The notes under the pieces were generated by a model, which worked only from the letters and a program-made list of their open reading frames with translations, searched no databases and had not been told where the DNA came from. The translations under genes were made by a program, and so were the position numbers. A stretch of DNA of 64,000 nucleotides. Origin: Longimycelium tulufanense (GTDB taxonomy: Bacteria > Actinomycetota > Actinomycetes > Mycobacteriales > Pseudonocardiaceae). Location of the stretch: NCBI RefSeq assembly GCF_014645795.1, contig NZ_BMMK01000010.1:101226-165225 (forward strand), written 5' to 3'. Positions 9,127 to 17,474 of this stretch are shown piece by piece (the stretch's first letter is position 1; each line of letters opens with the position of its first letter).

Positions 9127-10353
9127 GTGCCCGAGATCACTCCGATCGTCCGCCCCGTCACCGACTCCGAACTCGAGCCCTGCATCCGGCTTCTCAACCA
9201 CGCGTTCCTCGACGAGTTCACCGATGCGGATCTCGAGGTGATCCGCTCGCTCTGGGAAGTCCCCCGTACGCACGGGATCTTCGACACCGACGGATCCTTA
9301 CTGGGCTGCGGGACGATCATCAGCAAGGACATGACGCTGCCCGGCGTGGGGCCGGTCCCGGTCGCCGCCGTGAGCGGCGTGGGAGTGGCGCCCGACCAGC
9401 GACGGCGGGGCCTGCTGACCGCCCTGATGCGTACCCAGCTACACGGCCTGCACGACAACGGCCGGGAACCCATCGCGGCGCTGCACGCCTCGGAGGGCGC
9501 GATCTACGGTCGCTTCGGGTACGGCCTCGCCAGCTACCACGTCACGCACTCGGTCGCGCGGGGCGTGGCGTTCCGTCCCGGCGTGGAGACGGGCAACGCC
9601 CGGATCCGTGAGCTGCCCCGCGGGAAGGCCATGCCGCTCATGCGGGAGCTGCACGCCAAGGCCGCGGCCGACGCCGTTGGCTGGGTTTCCCGTTCCGAGG
9701 CCACGTGGGACCGGCTGTACTTCGACGAGGCGAGCGGACGGGACGGGGCGGGCCCGTACCACTTCGCGATGCATCCGGAGGGCTACGCGAGCTACCGGCC
9801 AAAGGTCGGCTGGGGCGTTCGCGGTCCGCGATACGAGCTTCGGGTCCGGGAAATCGTCGCGCTGACCCCGCAGGCATGCGCGGCGCTCTGGCGGTACCTG
9901 CTCGACATGGACCTCGCCATCGAGGTGGTGCATCACATCGCTGCCGCGGACGCCCCGCTGCCACACCTGCTGGTCAACCCGGACCTGGTCGAGACACGAG
10001 TCGAGAACGGCCTGTGGGTGCGGCTGGTGGACCTCGACCGGGCGCTGCCGACCCGGCGGTACTCGGCCACGCTGGACACCGTCCTGGGCGTCGCGGACGC
10101 GTTCTGCCCGTGGAACAGCGGCCGGTGGCGGCTACGGGTCGACGAGGCGGGTACCGCGACGGTCACTCGATGCGCGGACGCGCCGCGGCTCGAGCTCGAC
10201 GTCGCCGATCTGGGGGCAATCTTCCTGGGTGGCACGCGCCTGTCGGTGCTCGCGGCGGCGCAGCGGGTTCGGGAGCGGGCGCCGGGTACGGTTGCCGCGG
10301 TCGACCGAGCGTTCGCGACCGAGCGCGCGCCGCACTGTCCGGAGATCTTCTGA
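9127..10353 (+). CDS. Eis-family GNAT N-acetyltransferase
   Basis: 408 residues from a GTG at 9127. Eis proteins are hexameric acetyltransferases with two GNAT domains and a sterol-carrier-like C-terminal domain; they acetylate amines of aminoglycosides or proteins. Seen here: the acetyl-CoA loop 'VSGVGVAPDQRRRGLLTAL' at about 80-98, 'EGAIYGRFGYG' (family-typical Tyr) near 122, and a C-terminal Phe ('CPEIF') whose carboxylate serves catalysis in this family. Substrate here is unknown. An in-frame upstream start is possible but lacks a ribosome site. It could affect aminoglycoside sensitivity. Confidence 0.85.
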   Translation: MPEITPIVRPVTDSELEPCIRLLNHAFLDEFTDADLEVIRSLWEVPRTHGIFDTDGSLLGCGTIISKDMTLPGVGPVPVAAVSGVGVAPDQRRRGLLTALMRTQLHGLHDNGREPIAALHASEGAIYGRFGYGLASYHVTHSVARGVAFRPGVETGNARIRELPRGKAMPLMRELHAKAAADAVGWVSRSEATWDRLYFDEASGRDGAGPYHFAMHPEGYASYRPKVGWGVRGPRYELRVREIVALTPQACAALWRYLLDMDLAIEVVHHIAAADAPLPHLLVNPDLVETRVENGLWVRLVDLDRALPTRRYSATLDTVLGVADAFCPWNSGRWRLRVDEAGTATVTRCADAPRLELDVADLGAIFLGGTRLSVLAAAQRVRERAPGTVAAVDRAFATERAPHCPEIF

Positions 10354-10405
10354 TCCGTTGGGGTGAGGGAACCGGTTCATCCACCCACTCGTTGTCCGGA
10401 CAGGG

Positions 10406-10419
10406 TCGACATTTGTCGA
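10406..10419. promoter_or_regulatory. Palindrome TCGACA-TT-TGTCGA near a possible promoter
   Basis: A perfect 6+2+6 palindrome 74 bp before the next gene, overlapping a -10-like GATAAT (10418-10423). It may be an operator for the membrane-protein gene. The palindrome is seen; the role is a guess. Confidence 0.35.
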
Positions 10420-10492
10420 TAATGCCGGAGTTCAGTCGGTACTCCGTCAGGGGCAATGCGGCCGCGGTACGCGGTCGGTGGAGGGCAGGTCC

Positions 10493-11257
10493 GTGGAATT
10501 CCTCGTTGTGGTGGTGCTCCTCGCACTGGTTGCCGCCGGGGTGGTGTTCTGGATGCGCAACCAGGGCGCGGCCAGGGAGCGGGAACTCGCCGACGCCAAG
10601 GCCGAGGCACGACGCTGGGTGGAACGGCTGGGCGGTCAGGTGATGAACCTGGTCGGCACGACCGACGCGGCCAAGCAGGCGCTCGCCGACGCCTCCGAGC
10701 GTTACACCGCGGCCGGCTCCCAGATGGAGCAGGCGAACACCAAGCAGCAGTGCCAGCTGGTCGTCCAGACCGCCATGGAGGGGCTGTACTACGTGCGTGC
10801 GGCCCGGATCGCGATGGACATGGATCCCGGGCCGGAGCTGCCCGGGCTCGCGGGCCAGCGGCAGGCCGGCCAGGTCAGCGAGGAGCGCACGGTGTCGGTG
10901 CAGGGCCACCAGTACTCCGCCTCCCCGCAGCCCACCTCGACGACGCCGCACTACTACCCGGGCGGCATGGTCTCTGGGCGGCCGGTGCCGCAGGGCTGGT
11001 ACAGCGAGCCGTGGTGGAAGCCGGCGCTGGTGGCCGGTGCCTGGGGTGTGGGCTCGGCGCTGCTGTTCGGGGCGTTGTTCTCCGGGATGGCCGGGGCCGC
11101 CGCGGCCGCGTCGTTCGCCGACGTGCCCGCCGGCGGTGACGGCGGCGACACCGGTGCGGACGCGGGTGACCAGGACTTCGGCGGCGATGCCGGGGGTGAC
11201 GCCGGCGCCGACTTCGGTGGCTTCGACGGGGGTTTCGACGGCGGCTTCGACTGGTAG
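10493..11257 (+). CDS. Membrane-anchored protein with Gly/Asp-rich C-terminus, function unknown
   Basis: 254 residues from a GTG at 10493, preceded by 'ggagggcagg'. The first 20 residues (VEFLVVVVLLALVAAGVVFW) form a membrane anchor. A soluble, partly helical domain follows (residues 30-120, with 'KAEARRWVERLGGQV'). A Pro/Tyr-rich linker ends in 'GWYSEPWWKPALVAGAWGVG', which starts a second hydrophobic segment. The last 45 residues are almost only Gly, Asp, Ala and Phe in repeats such as 'DFGGDAGGD' and 'FDGG', giving a very acidic tail. I do not recognise a characterised family. A strong terminator follows. Confidence 0.75.
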   Translation: MEFLVVVVLLALVAAGVVFWMRNQGAARERELADAKAEARRWVERLGGQVMNLVGTTDAAKQALADASERYTAAGSQMEQANTKQQCQLVVQTAMEGLYYVRAARIAMDMDPGPELPGLAGQRQAGQVSEERTVSVQGHQYSASPQPTSTTPHYYPGGMVSGRPVPQGWYSEPWWKPALVAGAWGVGSALLFGALFSGMAGAAAAASFADVPAGGDGGDTGADAGDQDFGGDAGGDAGADFGGFDGGFDGGFDW

Positions 11258-11275
11258 CCGCCTTCGTTGGACGTG

Positions 11276-11308
11276 CGGCCGGTGCCCGGGTTCTCCGGGC
11301 ACCGGCCG
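11276..11308 (+). terminator. Terminator of the membrane-protein gene
   Basis: Perfect 14-bp stem 11276-11289 with 11295-11308, five-base loop, followed by a T-rich stretch (ttgcctttgttc). Confidence 0.85.
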
Positions 11309-11494
11309 TTGCCTTTGTTCCTGCTGATTCTGGTGACCCGGTGAGGTTTCTCGTTGTGCCCGTGGGCTTCCGGTCGGCTCCGGGTCTCTCGCTCCGGCCC
11401 GCTGGCCTCACGTGGCGCGGCTGGCCTCTCACGTGGTGGCCTTCACCGGAGAGCTGGCCACCTGTGGCGTGCCCGTGTCAGCGGGCGGCCGGTG

Positions 11495-12307
11495 TCACGC
11501 CTCCGGCTGGCAGGTGGGGCACCAGTAGAGCTTGCGGCCGACCAGCTCGGCCATGGCAACGGGCGTGCCGCACAGTAGGCAGGGCATGCCGGCCCGACGG
11601 TATACGTAGACCTCGCCGCCGTGGGGGTCCTGGCGTGGCTGGCGTCCGGTGACCGCGGGGTCGTGTTCCGGGAGAACCGTGTCGATGCGCCCGGTGCGCA
11701 CGCCCTCCCGCATGAGGTCCACCAGGTCGGCCCACAGCTCGCGCCACCGTGCCCTGCCCAGGTCGCGGCCGGGGAGCAGCGGATGGATGCCGTGCCGGAA
11801 CAGGACTTCGGCGCGGTAGACGTTGCCGGCGCCCGCGACGACCGACTGGTCCAGCAGCAGGGCGGCGATCGCGGTGCGGGAGCGGGAGATGCGGGCCCAG
11901 GCGCGTTCCGGATCGGCGTCCGGGCGGAGCGGATCGGGCCCGAGCCGGGCGAGCAGGGCGTCGATCTCGGCTTCGGTGCGCAGCCGGCAGGCGTTGGGGC
12001 CGCGCAGGTCGGTCCAGTGGGTCGGGCCGACCAGGCGCATGCGCACCTGCCCTCGGGGCGGTTCGACCGGCAGCGGCTGCTCGCGGAAAGTGCCGTAGAG
12101 CCCGAGGTGGATGTGCACCACGAGATCGGGGCCGTAGACGTGGAGCAGGTGCTTGCCGTGCGCCTCGGCCCGCTCGAGCACCCGGCCGTCCAGTGTGGAC
12201 GCCTCGGTGGCGAAGCGTCCCTGGGGGCTCAACACCGCGACCGGGGCGCCGGCGTAGCGACGCTGGTGGAGCAGCGCGAGCCGATGCAGCGTGTGTCCCT
12301 CGGGCAT
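11495..12307 (-). CDS. Endonuclease VIII-like DNA glycosylase (Fpg/Nei family)
   Basis: 270 residues. Removes oxidised bases and nicks abasic sites. The N-terminus 'MPEGHTLHRLA' has the catalytic Pro2 and Glu3. 'HGKHLLH' provides the conserved Lys region, 'DQSVVAGAGNVYRAEVLF' the helix-two-turn-helix, and the C-terminal zinc finger has 'CLLCG' and 'CPTC', with the Arg-containing 'ELVGRKLYWCP' between them. 'MPEGHT' points to the actinobacterial Nei2 type rather than MutM (MPELPE). The start is unambiguous because Pro2 must follow the initiator. Confidence 0.92.
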   Translation of the reverse strand: MPEGHTLHRLALLHQRRYAGAPVAVLSPQGRFATEASTLDGRVLERAEAHGKHLLHVYGPDLVVHIHLGLYGTFREQPLPVEPPRGQVRMRLVGPTHWTDLRGPNACRLRTEAEIDALLARLGPDPLRPDADPERAWARISRSRTAIAALLLDQSVVAGAGNVYRAEVLFRHGIHPLLPGRDLGRARWRELWADLVDLMREGVRTGRIDTVLPEHDPAVTGRQPRQDPHGGEVYVYRRAGMPCLLCGTPVAMAELVGRKLYWCPTCQPEA

Positions 12308-12317
12308 AGCGCAGAAC

Positions 12318-12677
12318 CTACGCCTGTGGCCACCAGGCGACGACGGACAGTACCGCGTAGGCGAGCAGGCTCCAGCCCGCGACCGCGAGGCCGCGGCGCA
12401 CCGCGCGCCGGTTGTCGGTGTCGTCACGGCGGCGCAGGCCGACCACGGTGCCCGCGACCATCGCGCAACTGACGACGAGGAAACCGAAGAACAGCAACAG
12501 AACGCCGACGCCGAGTCCACAGTCGACGGTTCCGCAGACGTTCTCCACGCCGCCGGCGAGCCACGGCACCAGGCGGGCCTGCCCGAGGAACAGGACCGTC
12601 ACGCCGAGCGCCGTGCTGATCACCCCGACCAGCGGGGTGATCAGCCAGCCGATCGGTGGGCGTCGCGGCTCGGCCAT
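12318..12677 (-). CDS. Small membrane protein, three predicted helices
   Basis: 119 residues, ATG at 12677. Hydrophobic segments at about 10-30 (ITPLVGVISTALGVTVLFL), 52-78 (CGLGVGVLLLFFGFLVVSC) and 97-115. A Cys pair (VCGTVDC) sits in the first outer loop. It lies 10 bp upstream of the glycosylase gene and 15 bp downstream of rpiB on the same strand, so the three form one operon. Function not recognised. Confidence 0.7.
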   Translation of the reverse strand: MAEPRRPPIGWLITPLVGVISTALGVTVLFLGQARLVPWLAGGVENVCGTVDCGLGVGVLLLFFGFLVVSCAMVAGTVVGLRRRDDTDNRRAVRRGLAVAGWSLLAYAVLSVVAWWPQA

Positions 12678-12692
12678 GGTCGGCGGCGGGGC

Positions 12693-13166
12693 TCAGCTCG
12701 TCGGTAGCGCCGGCGGCTGACCGGTCTTCTCGTACTCGGTGAGCATGGCGATGCGGCGCGCGTGCCGCTCGCCCTCGGAGAAGGGCGTGGTCAGGAACGC
12801 CTCGACGATCTCGGTGGCCTCGTCGGTGGAGTGCATCCGGGCGCCGACGCCGATCACCTGGGCGTCGTTGTGCTCGCGGGCGAGCTGGGCGGTCTGCACG
12901 CTCCAGGCCAGGGCGGCGCGGCAGCCGGGCACCTTGTTGGCGGCGATCTGCTCGCCGTTGCCGGAGCCGCCGATCACGATGCCGAGGCTGCCGGGGTCGG
13001 CCACCACGCGGCGGGCGGTCTCGATGCAGAACGGCGGGTAGTCGTCCTGCGGGTCGAAGGTCGCCGGGCCGACGTCGACGACCTCGTGGCCGCGGCCGGA
13101 CAGGTGCTCGACGAGGTGGGTCTTCAGCTCGAAGCCCGCGTGATCCGCTCCCAGGTAGACGCGCAC
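12693..13166 (-). CDS. rpiB: Ribose-5-phosphate isomerase B
   Basis: 157 residues. Interconverts ribose 5-phosphate and ribulose 5-phosphate in the non-oxidative pentose phosphate pathway. Family signatures: 'YLGADHAGFELK' at the N-terminus, 'GIVIGGSGNGEQIAANK' (the GSGxG anion-binding loop; Ser in place of the Cys used by E. coli RpiB, as in mycobacterial enzymes) and 'REHNDAQVIGVGAR'. GTG start at 13166 begins two residues before the first strand. Confidence 0.95.
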   Translation of the reverse strand: MRVYLGADHAGFELKTHLVEHLSGRGHEVVDVGPATFDPQDDYPPFCIETARRVVADPGSLGIVIGGSGNGEQIAANKVPGCRAALAWSVQTAQLAREHNDAQVIGVGARMHSTDEATEIVEAFLTTPFSEGERHARRIAMLTEYEKTGQPPALPTS

Positions 13167-13456
13167 GTGGCGAGTCTGCCAAACCGGCTTTGGCCCGCCC
13201 CGGCCAGGGCTGCCCCGCTCGAAGGACACCCGGCCCGGCTGTGGCCTTCCGGTCCGGTGTGCCGGCCTCTTTTCGGGCTGTCCGGCGCTGCCCCGTGGGG
13301 ACACACCCCCGCCCTCCACGGGGGGCGAGCCCCGGGTCGAGCCTAGCGATCAAGAAGAGGGCGGTTCAAGCGGTGGCCTGCGGCCTGTGGATCGTCGGCC
13401 GACCTGTGGACAAGTGGGTTCACCGGGCGAAACGGCGTGGCACATCCGGGCCGGGA
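13167..13456. other. Intergenic region, 290 bp
   Basis: No gene supported. Contains two DnaA-box-like sequences on the plus strand, TGTGGATCG near 13386 and TGTGGACAA near 13403, close to the 3' end of the glycosyltransferase gene. Confidence 0.4.
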
Positions 13457-14593
13457 TCACCAGCTCAGCAGGTCGGCGAGGCGGGCCGCGAGGTCGGACC
13501 AGCGCCACTGGGACGACACCCAGGCCCGGCCGGCCGCGCCCATCCGGCCGGCTCGCTCGGGGTCGGCGAGCAGGTCGGCGACGGCCGCGGCCACCGCGGG
13601 CACGGAGCGGCCGTCGACCACGTGGCCGGTCACGCCGTCGCGCACCGTCTCCGGGGCGCCTCCCGAGTCGCCAGCCACCACCGGCAGCCCGCTGGCGGAG
13701 GCCTCCAGGAACACCAGGCCCAGGCCCTCCACGTCGAGCCCGCCACCCCGGGTGCGGCAGGGCATCGCGAACACGTCGCCCATCGCGTAGTGCGCGGGCA
13801 GCTCCGCCCAGGGCACCGACCCGGCGAAGACGACGTGCCCGGCCACCCCGACGCTCTCGGCCATCCGGGCGAGCCGGCGCGCGTGGTGCCCGCCACCCAC
13901 CAACACCAGTGCGGCGTCCCGCACCCGTCGCCGGATCTCCGGCAGCGCCCGGACCAACATGTCCTGCCCCTTGCGCGGCACCAGGCGGGACACGCAGACG
14001 ACCACGGGCCGGTCGCCGAGCCGGTAGCGGCGACGCAACTCCGTTTTGGCGACCGGGTCCGGGCGGAACAACTCGGTGTCCACACCGGAGGGAAGATGCT
14101 CCAGTGCGGCCAGTGGCCCGAACGCCGACGCGAAGCGGGAACGGGTGTAGCGGCTGACGAAGGTGACGACGTCCACCGTCTCCCCGATCCGGCGCAGTGC
14201 CTGCCGTGCCCCGGGCAGCATCGACCAGCCGACCTCGTGGCCGTGCGCACAGGCCACCACCCACTGCGCCCCGGCCTCGCGCAATGACGACGTCAGCAAC
14301 GCCAGCGGGGCCGCCGCACCGAACCAGACAGCTTCACAGCGCTCCGCGCGCAACACCTCACGGGCCCGGCGAAGGACATCGGGGGACGGCACCATCAGGG
14401 ACCCGGGATGCCGCACGACCGGGAACGGCTGCCGCGCGTCGAACTCGGGGTGCGCGCCGGCATCCCCCTGCCACGACGGCGCGTACACGACCAGGCTGTC
14501 CGCGGGGAGCCGGCTCGCCAGTGCGTGCAGGTACGCCTGGATGCCGCCGGGGCGGGGCGGGAAGTCGTTGGTGATGAGGAGGGTGCGCCGCAC
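13457..14593 (-). CDS. pimB: GT4-family glycosyltransferase, PimB-like
   Basis: 378 residues, GTG start at 14593. GT-B fold: 'LLITNDFPPRPGGIQAYL' near the N-terminus (the GGIQ glycine loop), and the C-terminal nucleotide-sugar motif 'EGLGLVFLEASASGLPVVAG' with E-x7-E spacing. 'SGVDTELFRPDP' is also typical. Its place next to the NlpC/P60 gene matches Rv2188c, the GDP-mannose-dependent phosphatidylinositol-monomannoside mannosyltransferase PimB, which makes PIM2 at the inner membrane. The symbol is based on this synteny and family membership. Confidence 0.82.
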   Translation of the reverse strand: MRRTLLITNDFPPRPGGIQAYLHALASRLPADSLVVYAPSWQGDAGAHPEFDARQPFPVVRHPGSLMVPSPDVLRRAREVLRAERCEAVWFGAAAPLALLTSSLREAGAQWVVACAHGHEVGWSMLPGARQALRRIGETVDVVTFVSRYTRSRFASAFGPLAALEHLPSGVDTELFRPDPVAKTELRRRYRLGDRPVVVCVSRLVPRKGQDMLVRALPEIRRRVRDAALVLVGGGHHARRLARMAESVGVAGHVVFAGSVPWAELPAHYAMGDVFAMPCRTRGGGLDVEGLGLVFLEASASGLPVVAGDSGGAPETVRDGVTGHVVDGRSVPAVAAAVADLLADPERAGRMGAAGRAWVSSQWRWSDLAARLADLLSW

Positions 14594-14626
14594 CGGGTGA
14601 GAGTAACCGTCTATCGGGTGATGCGA

Positions 14627-16030
14627 TCAGCGGAAGGTAGCGCGCAGGTACTCCTGCCAGCCCGCGAGCAGCCCCTGACGATCGATGCCCAGGGCTTCCC
14701 GCAATGCATCGTCCACAAGGGATGGTTGGCCCGGGCCGGCCGCCGCGATGCGTCGGTAGAGCCGGACCAGGGCGTCCTGCCCGCCGCGCTCGGCCACATA
14801 GGACGCCAGCGACCACGACATCTGGTAGGCGATGTCGAGCCGTTTGCCGGACAAGGAGAACTCGCTGTTGTCGGGCAGGCTCGCCGGCGGCCCCTGGGTC
14901 TGGACGAGACGGGCCAGCTCGGGTGCGGCCTGCACGGCCGTGAGCCCGCTGTTGCGGTAGCCGACGTAGTCGGCGAAGCCTTCCAGGATCCACATCGGGG
15001 CACCGTCGACGGTGGCGCCTCGCGCGGCCACGTGCGTGATCTCGTGCCGCAGCACCACACGCAACGCGGTGGTGGACAGGTGCGCCGCGGTCCGCGGGTT
15101 CAGCACCACCCGGGCACCCTCCACGTGGCCGGCGACCGGGTCGACGCGGTCGGCGACGGCGACCGCCGCGATGCCGTCCACGGCGAAGTTCGGGCCGACC
15201 AGGGCCTGCAGCTCGCCGGGGGTCTCCGGCAGGAGCACGACCACGCGCTGGGGCCAGTTGGTGCCCCACACCTCGGACACGGCGTGGGTCGCCGCGTCCA
15301 GCTCCCGCGCCACCTTCACCGCCATCGCCTGGTTGCTGGGGTGCGCGACCACGAGGCCGCGGGCGGTGCGGGTGGACAGGCACGGGCCGAAGTCCCACGG
15401 GCCGCGCCAAGTGCGGCGGCCCCGTGGTTCCAGGGCGGTGTCGGAGGTGAGGTACCACTGGTGACCACGGCGGGCGAAGAGGTAGCCCAGGGAACGCGTG
15501 GTGGGTGTGGTGTCGCCTCCGGTCAGGGCGTAGCGGAGTTCGACCCTGGGTGCCCACAGCTCGTCGGCGGCCGGAACGCTGGCGCCCAGGGCCGGCGGTG
15601 GCACGACATCGACGGGGTCCACCTGGTACGCCCAGTCGTCGAAGTTCAGGTTCTCCAGGTTGCGGAAGAGGGAGCGCTGGGTGGTGCGGAAGGTGCTGCT
15701 CTGCGGGTCGACGGTGGACAGGAACCCCTCCTCGTCGTGTGCGAGGAGGGCACGGGCGCGCCGGTCGAGGAGGTCGCGCACGGCCGCGGCCCTCGGATCG
15801 GCCGGGGCGTCCGTCGTGGGGTCGGCCGCGCGGTCGGCCAAAGTGGTGGGCTCGGTGGTGCTGGCGGGCGGCGAGGGACGGCCGGCGGCCACGAGCGGGG
15901 ACTCGGCGCTCTGTGGCGTCGGTCCTTCGGAGCCGGGTAAGGAGACGGCGACGAGGCCCACGGTCACCGCGGTGGCGACCGCCGCCACCAGCCAGCCGCG
16001 GTACCGCGTCACGTCGGGCACGCTGCGCAT
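14627..16030 (-). CDS. Membrane-anchored putative zinc metallopeptidase (HEITH)
   Basis: 467 residues, ATG at 16030. One N-terminal membrane segment (residues 13-30, WLVAAVATAVTVGLVAVSL), then a Pro/Thr/Ala-rich linker, then an extracytoplasmic domain. 'VVLRHEITHVAARG' supplies the HExxH zinc motif (near residue 340) and 'EGFADYVGYRNSG' about 25 residues later supplies the third ligand Glu, as in gluzincin/peptidase-MA-like proteins. It probably trims cell-surface proteins. It is 33 bp upstream of pimB on the same strand. Confidence 0.8.
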   Translation of the reverse strand: MRSVPDVTRYRGWLVAAVATAVTVGLVAVSLPGSEGPTPQSAESPLVAAGRPSPPASTTEPTTLADRAADPTTDAPADPRAAAVRDLLDRRARALLAHDEEGFLSTVDPQSSTFRTTQRSLFRNLENLNFDDWAYQVDPVDVVPPPALGASVPAADELWAPRVELRYALTGGDTTPTTRSLGYLFARRGHQWYLTSDTALEPRGRRTWRGPWDFGPCLSTRTARGLVVAHPSNQAMAVKVARELDAATHAVSEVWGTNWPQRVVVLLPETPGELQALVGPNFAVDGIAAVAVADRVDPVAGHVEGARVVLNPRTAAHLSTTALRVVLRHEITHVAARGATVDGAPMWILEGFADYVGYRNSGLTAVQAAPELARLVQTQGPPASLPDNSEFSLSGKRLDIAYQMSWSLASYVAERGGQDALVRLYRRIAAAGPGQPSLVDDALREALGIDRQGLLAGWQEYLRATFR

Positions 16031-16435
16031 GGTAAAGGTCGCCCGGCGTGCAGGCAGGAAGAGGCGTCGATCGGATGACGATGCCCGTCACCACCAGCGG
16101 TCGCCGCAATGATCAGGTTCCGCACACCGGTGGTTGATGAGTGAGCGTGCAGGGACGGGCGGGCGGTGGGAGTGAAAGACAGGCTCAGCGATCGGCGCGG
16201 GAGACCGACCGAGGCGCGGGGCCGCCACCCAACATGCATGCGGTGAAACGCCGCTGAAGCTCCTGGTGTTGGGGGTCGGACAGGACATCCGCACCGACGC
16301 CAGGAGCTTCAGCACATCGCAGGCAGAACACCCACACCACGATCCACAATCATGCGACCAGGACCCAGACAGTTCTCCCAGCAGCAGCGCACACCCGCAG
16401 CGGCTCGGGACTCGGAGCCGTGGCGTTCCTGAAGG
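16031..16435. other. Intergenic region, 405 bp
   Basis: No gene supported. The notable element is the long inverted repeat at 16253-16313. Otherwise this holds the upstream region of the metallopeptidase gene and the 3' flank of the Clp-N/HTH gene. Confidence 0.45.
16253..16313. repeat. 14-bp perfect inverted repeat, probable terminator
   Basis: 16253-16266 and 16300-16313 are exact reverse complements with a 33-base spacer that itself can pair (gtcgg with ccgac). It lies 123 bp beyond the stop of the leftward Clp-N/HTH gene. A terminator is the simplest reading; a relic of a mobile-element end cannot be excluded. Confidence 0.5.
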
Positions 16436-17167
16436 TCACTTCTGCTCGCGAGCGCCAAGCATCTCTGACAAGGCACGGTTGATGGTCGCTTCGGTGGTCG
16501 CCTTCTCGACGCCGAGGGTAGCGAGCACGCCGACGCCGTCTTCGAGCTCGAGCAGCGCGAGCAGCATGTGTTCGGTGCCGATGTAGTTGTGTCCCAGCCG
16601 CAGGGCCTCCCGGAACGTCAGTTCCAGCGCCTTGCGCGCCTGGGGATCGAAGGGGACGAGGTCGGGCACCTGATCCGCCGCGGGTGGCAGCGACGCGGTT
16701 ACGGTCTGCCGAACGGTGTCCGTCGACACGCCCAGTTCGGCGAGCGCCCACACCGCCAGTGACTTCGGTTCGCTCAGGAGCCCCAACACGAGGTGCTCGG
16801 GACGGATCTTGTCGTTGCCGGCCGCACGGGCTTCGTTCTGTGCCGCCATCACGACGTTCCTCGCCCGCTCGGTGAACCGGTGGAATCCCTGGCTGGGGTC
16901 CAGATCCGACGCGTCGCCGGGAGCCTTGCCCACGAAGCGCTTCTGCGCGGCCTGCTTCGTGACCCCCATGCACCTGCCGATGTCCGTCCACGAGGCGCCG
17001 GAGCGTCGGGCCTGGTCGACGAAGTGGCCGATCAGGTGGTCAGCCACCTCGCCGAGGTGGTCGGCGGCGATCACGGCGTCGGAGAGCTGGTCGAGGGGGT
17101 CGGCATGCACCTTCTTGATGGCCTGGATCAGGTCATCGAGGCGGACCGGGGGCAGCGGATTCGTCAT
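16436..17167 (-). CDS. HTH protein fused to double Clp-N repeats
   Basis: 243 residues. The N-terminal part carries a helix-turn-helix, 'WTDIGRCMGVTKQAAQKRF' (about 60-78). The C-terminal part (95-240) is a Clp R/N-type double repeat: 'FTERARNVVMAAQNEARA', then 'IRPEHLVLGLL', and a second copy 'YIGTEHMLLALLELEDGVG'. There is no AAA+ domain, so it is not a ClpC. I infer a DNA-binding regulator whose Clp-N repeats sense or bind a protease adaptor or a damaged protein. The ATG at 17167 coincides with the predicted transcription start (leaderless), and two palindromes cover the promoter, so it probably controls itself. Confidence 0.85.
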   Translation of the reverse strand: MTNPLPPVRLDDLIQAIKKVHADPLDQLSDAVIAADHLGEVADHLIGHFVDQARRSGASWTDIGRCMGVTKQAAQKRFVGKAPGDASDLDPSQGFHRFTERARNVVMAAQNEARAAGNDKIRPEHLVLGLLSEPKSLAVWALAELGVSTDTVRQTVTASLPPAADQVPDLVPFDPQARKALELTFREALRLGHNYIGTEHMLLALLELEDGVGVLATLGVEKATTEATINRALSEMLGAREQK

Positions 17168-17169
17168 GC

Positions 17170-17215
17170 GTCAACGATAGGTTGACACCAGCCCGGTCGT
17201 CAACGACAAGTTGAC
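17170..17215 (-). promoter_or_regulatory. Leaderless promoter with twin operators GTCAAC-N5-GTTGAC
   Basis: Two perfect palindromes: 17170-17186 (GTCAAC GATAG GTTGAC) and 17199-17215 (GTCAAC GACAA GTTGAC), centres 29 bp apart. On the minus strand the promoter elements lie within them: -35 TTGACG (17198-17203), 18-bp spacer, -10 TATCGT (17174-17179), with the start codon 7 bp further. Repeated spacing and overlap with both promoter boxes strongly suggest repression by a dimeric regulator, most simply the adjacent HTH protein. Confidence 0.75.
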
Positions 17216-17375
17216 GCGAGCCCACGGGCAGGGCACCGCGGAAGGCCGCACCAACGAGAGAGCGTTTCGCTGCCTGGCACTGGGCGAGGCTGTGACAGCT
17301 CACTCTCCGCCACGCGAACGGCACTTCCCGTCCGCTCCGGTACCCCACCTGCGGGTCCGCTCCAGCAGAAACAGA

Positions 17376-17417
17376 GAGCGCCTCCGGGAGATCACGAGGA
17401 TCTGCCCGGAGGCGCTC
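17376..17417 (-). terminator. Terminator of the NlpC/P60 gene
   Basis: 13-bp perfect stem 17376-17388 with 17405-17417; the loop contains a further agatc/gatct pairing. The minus strand continues into a T-rich run (tctctgtttctg). Confidence 0.8.
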
Positions 17418-17474
17418 GGCCGGGGTTCGTCCTACCGGCCGGGTCGGCTGGGGGTCCCGACCCAGCCCGGCGGA

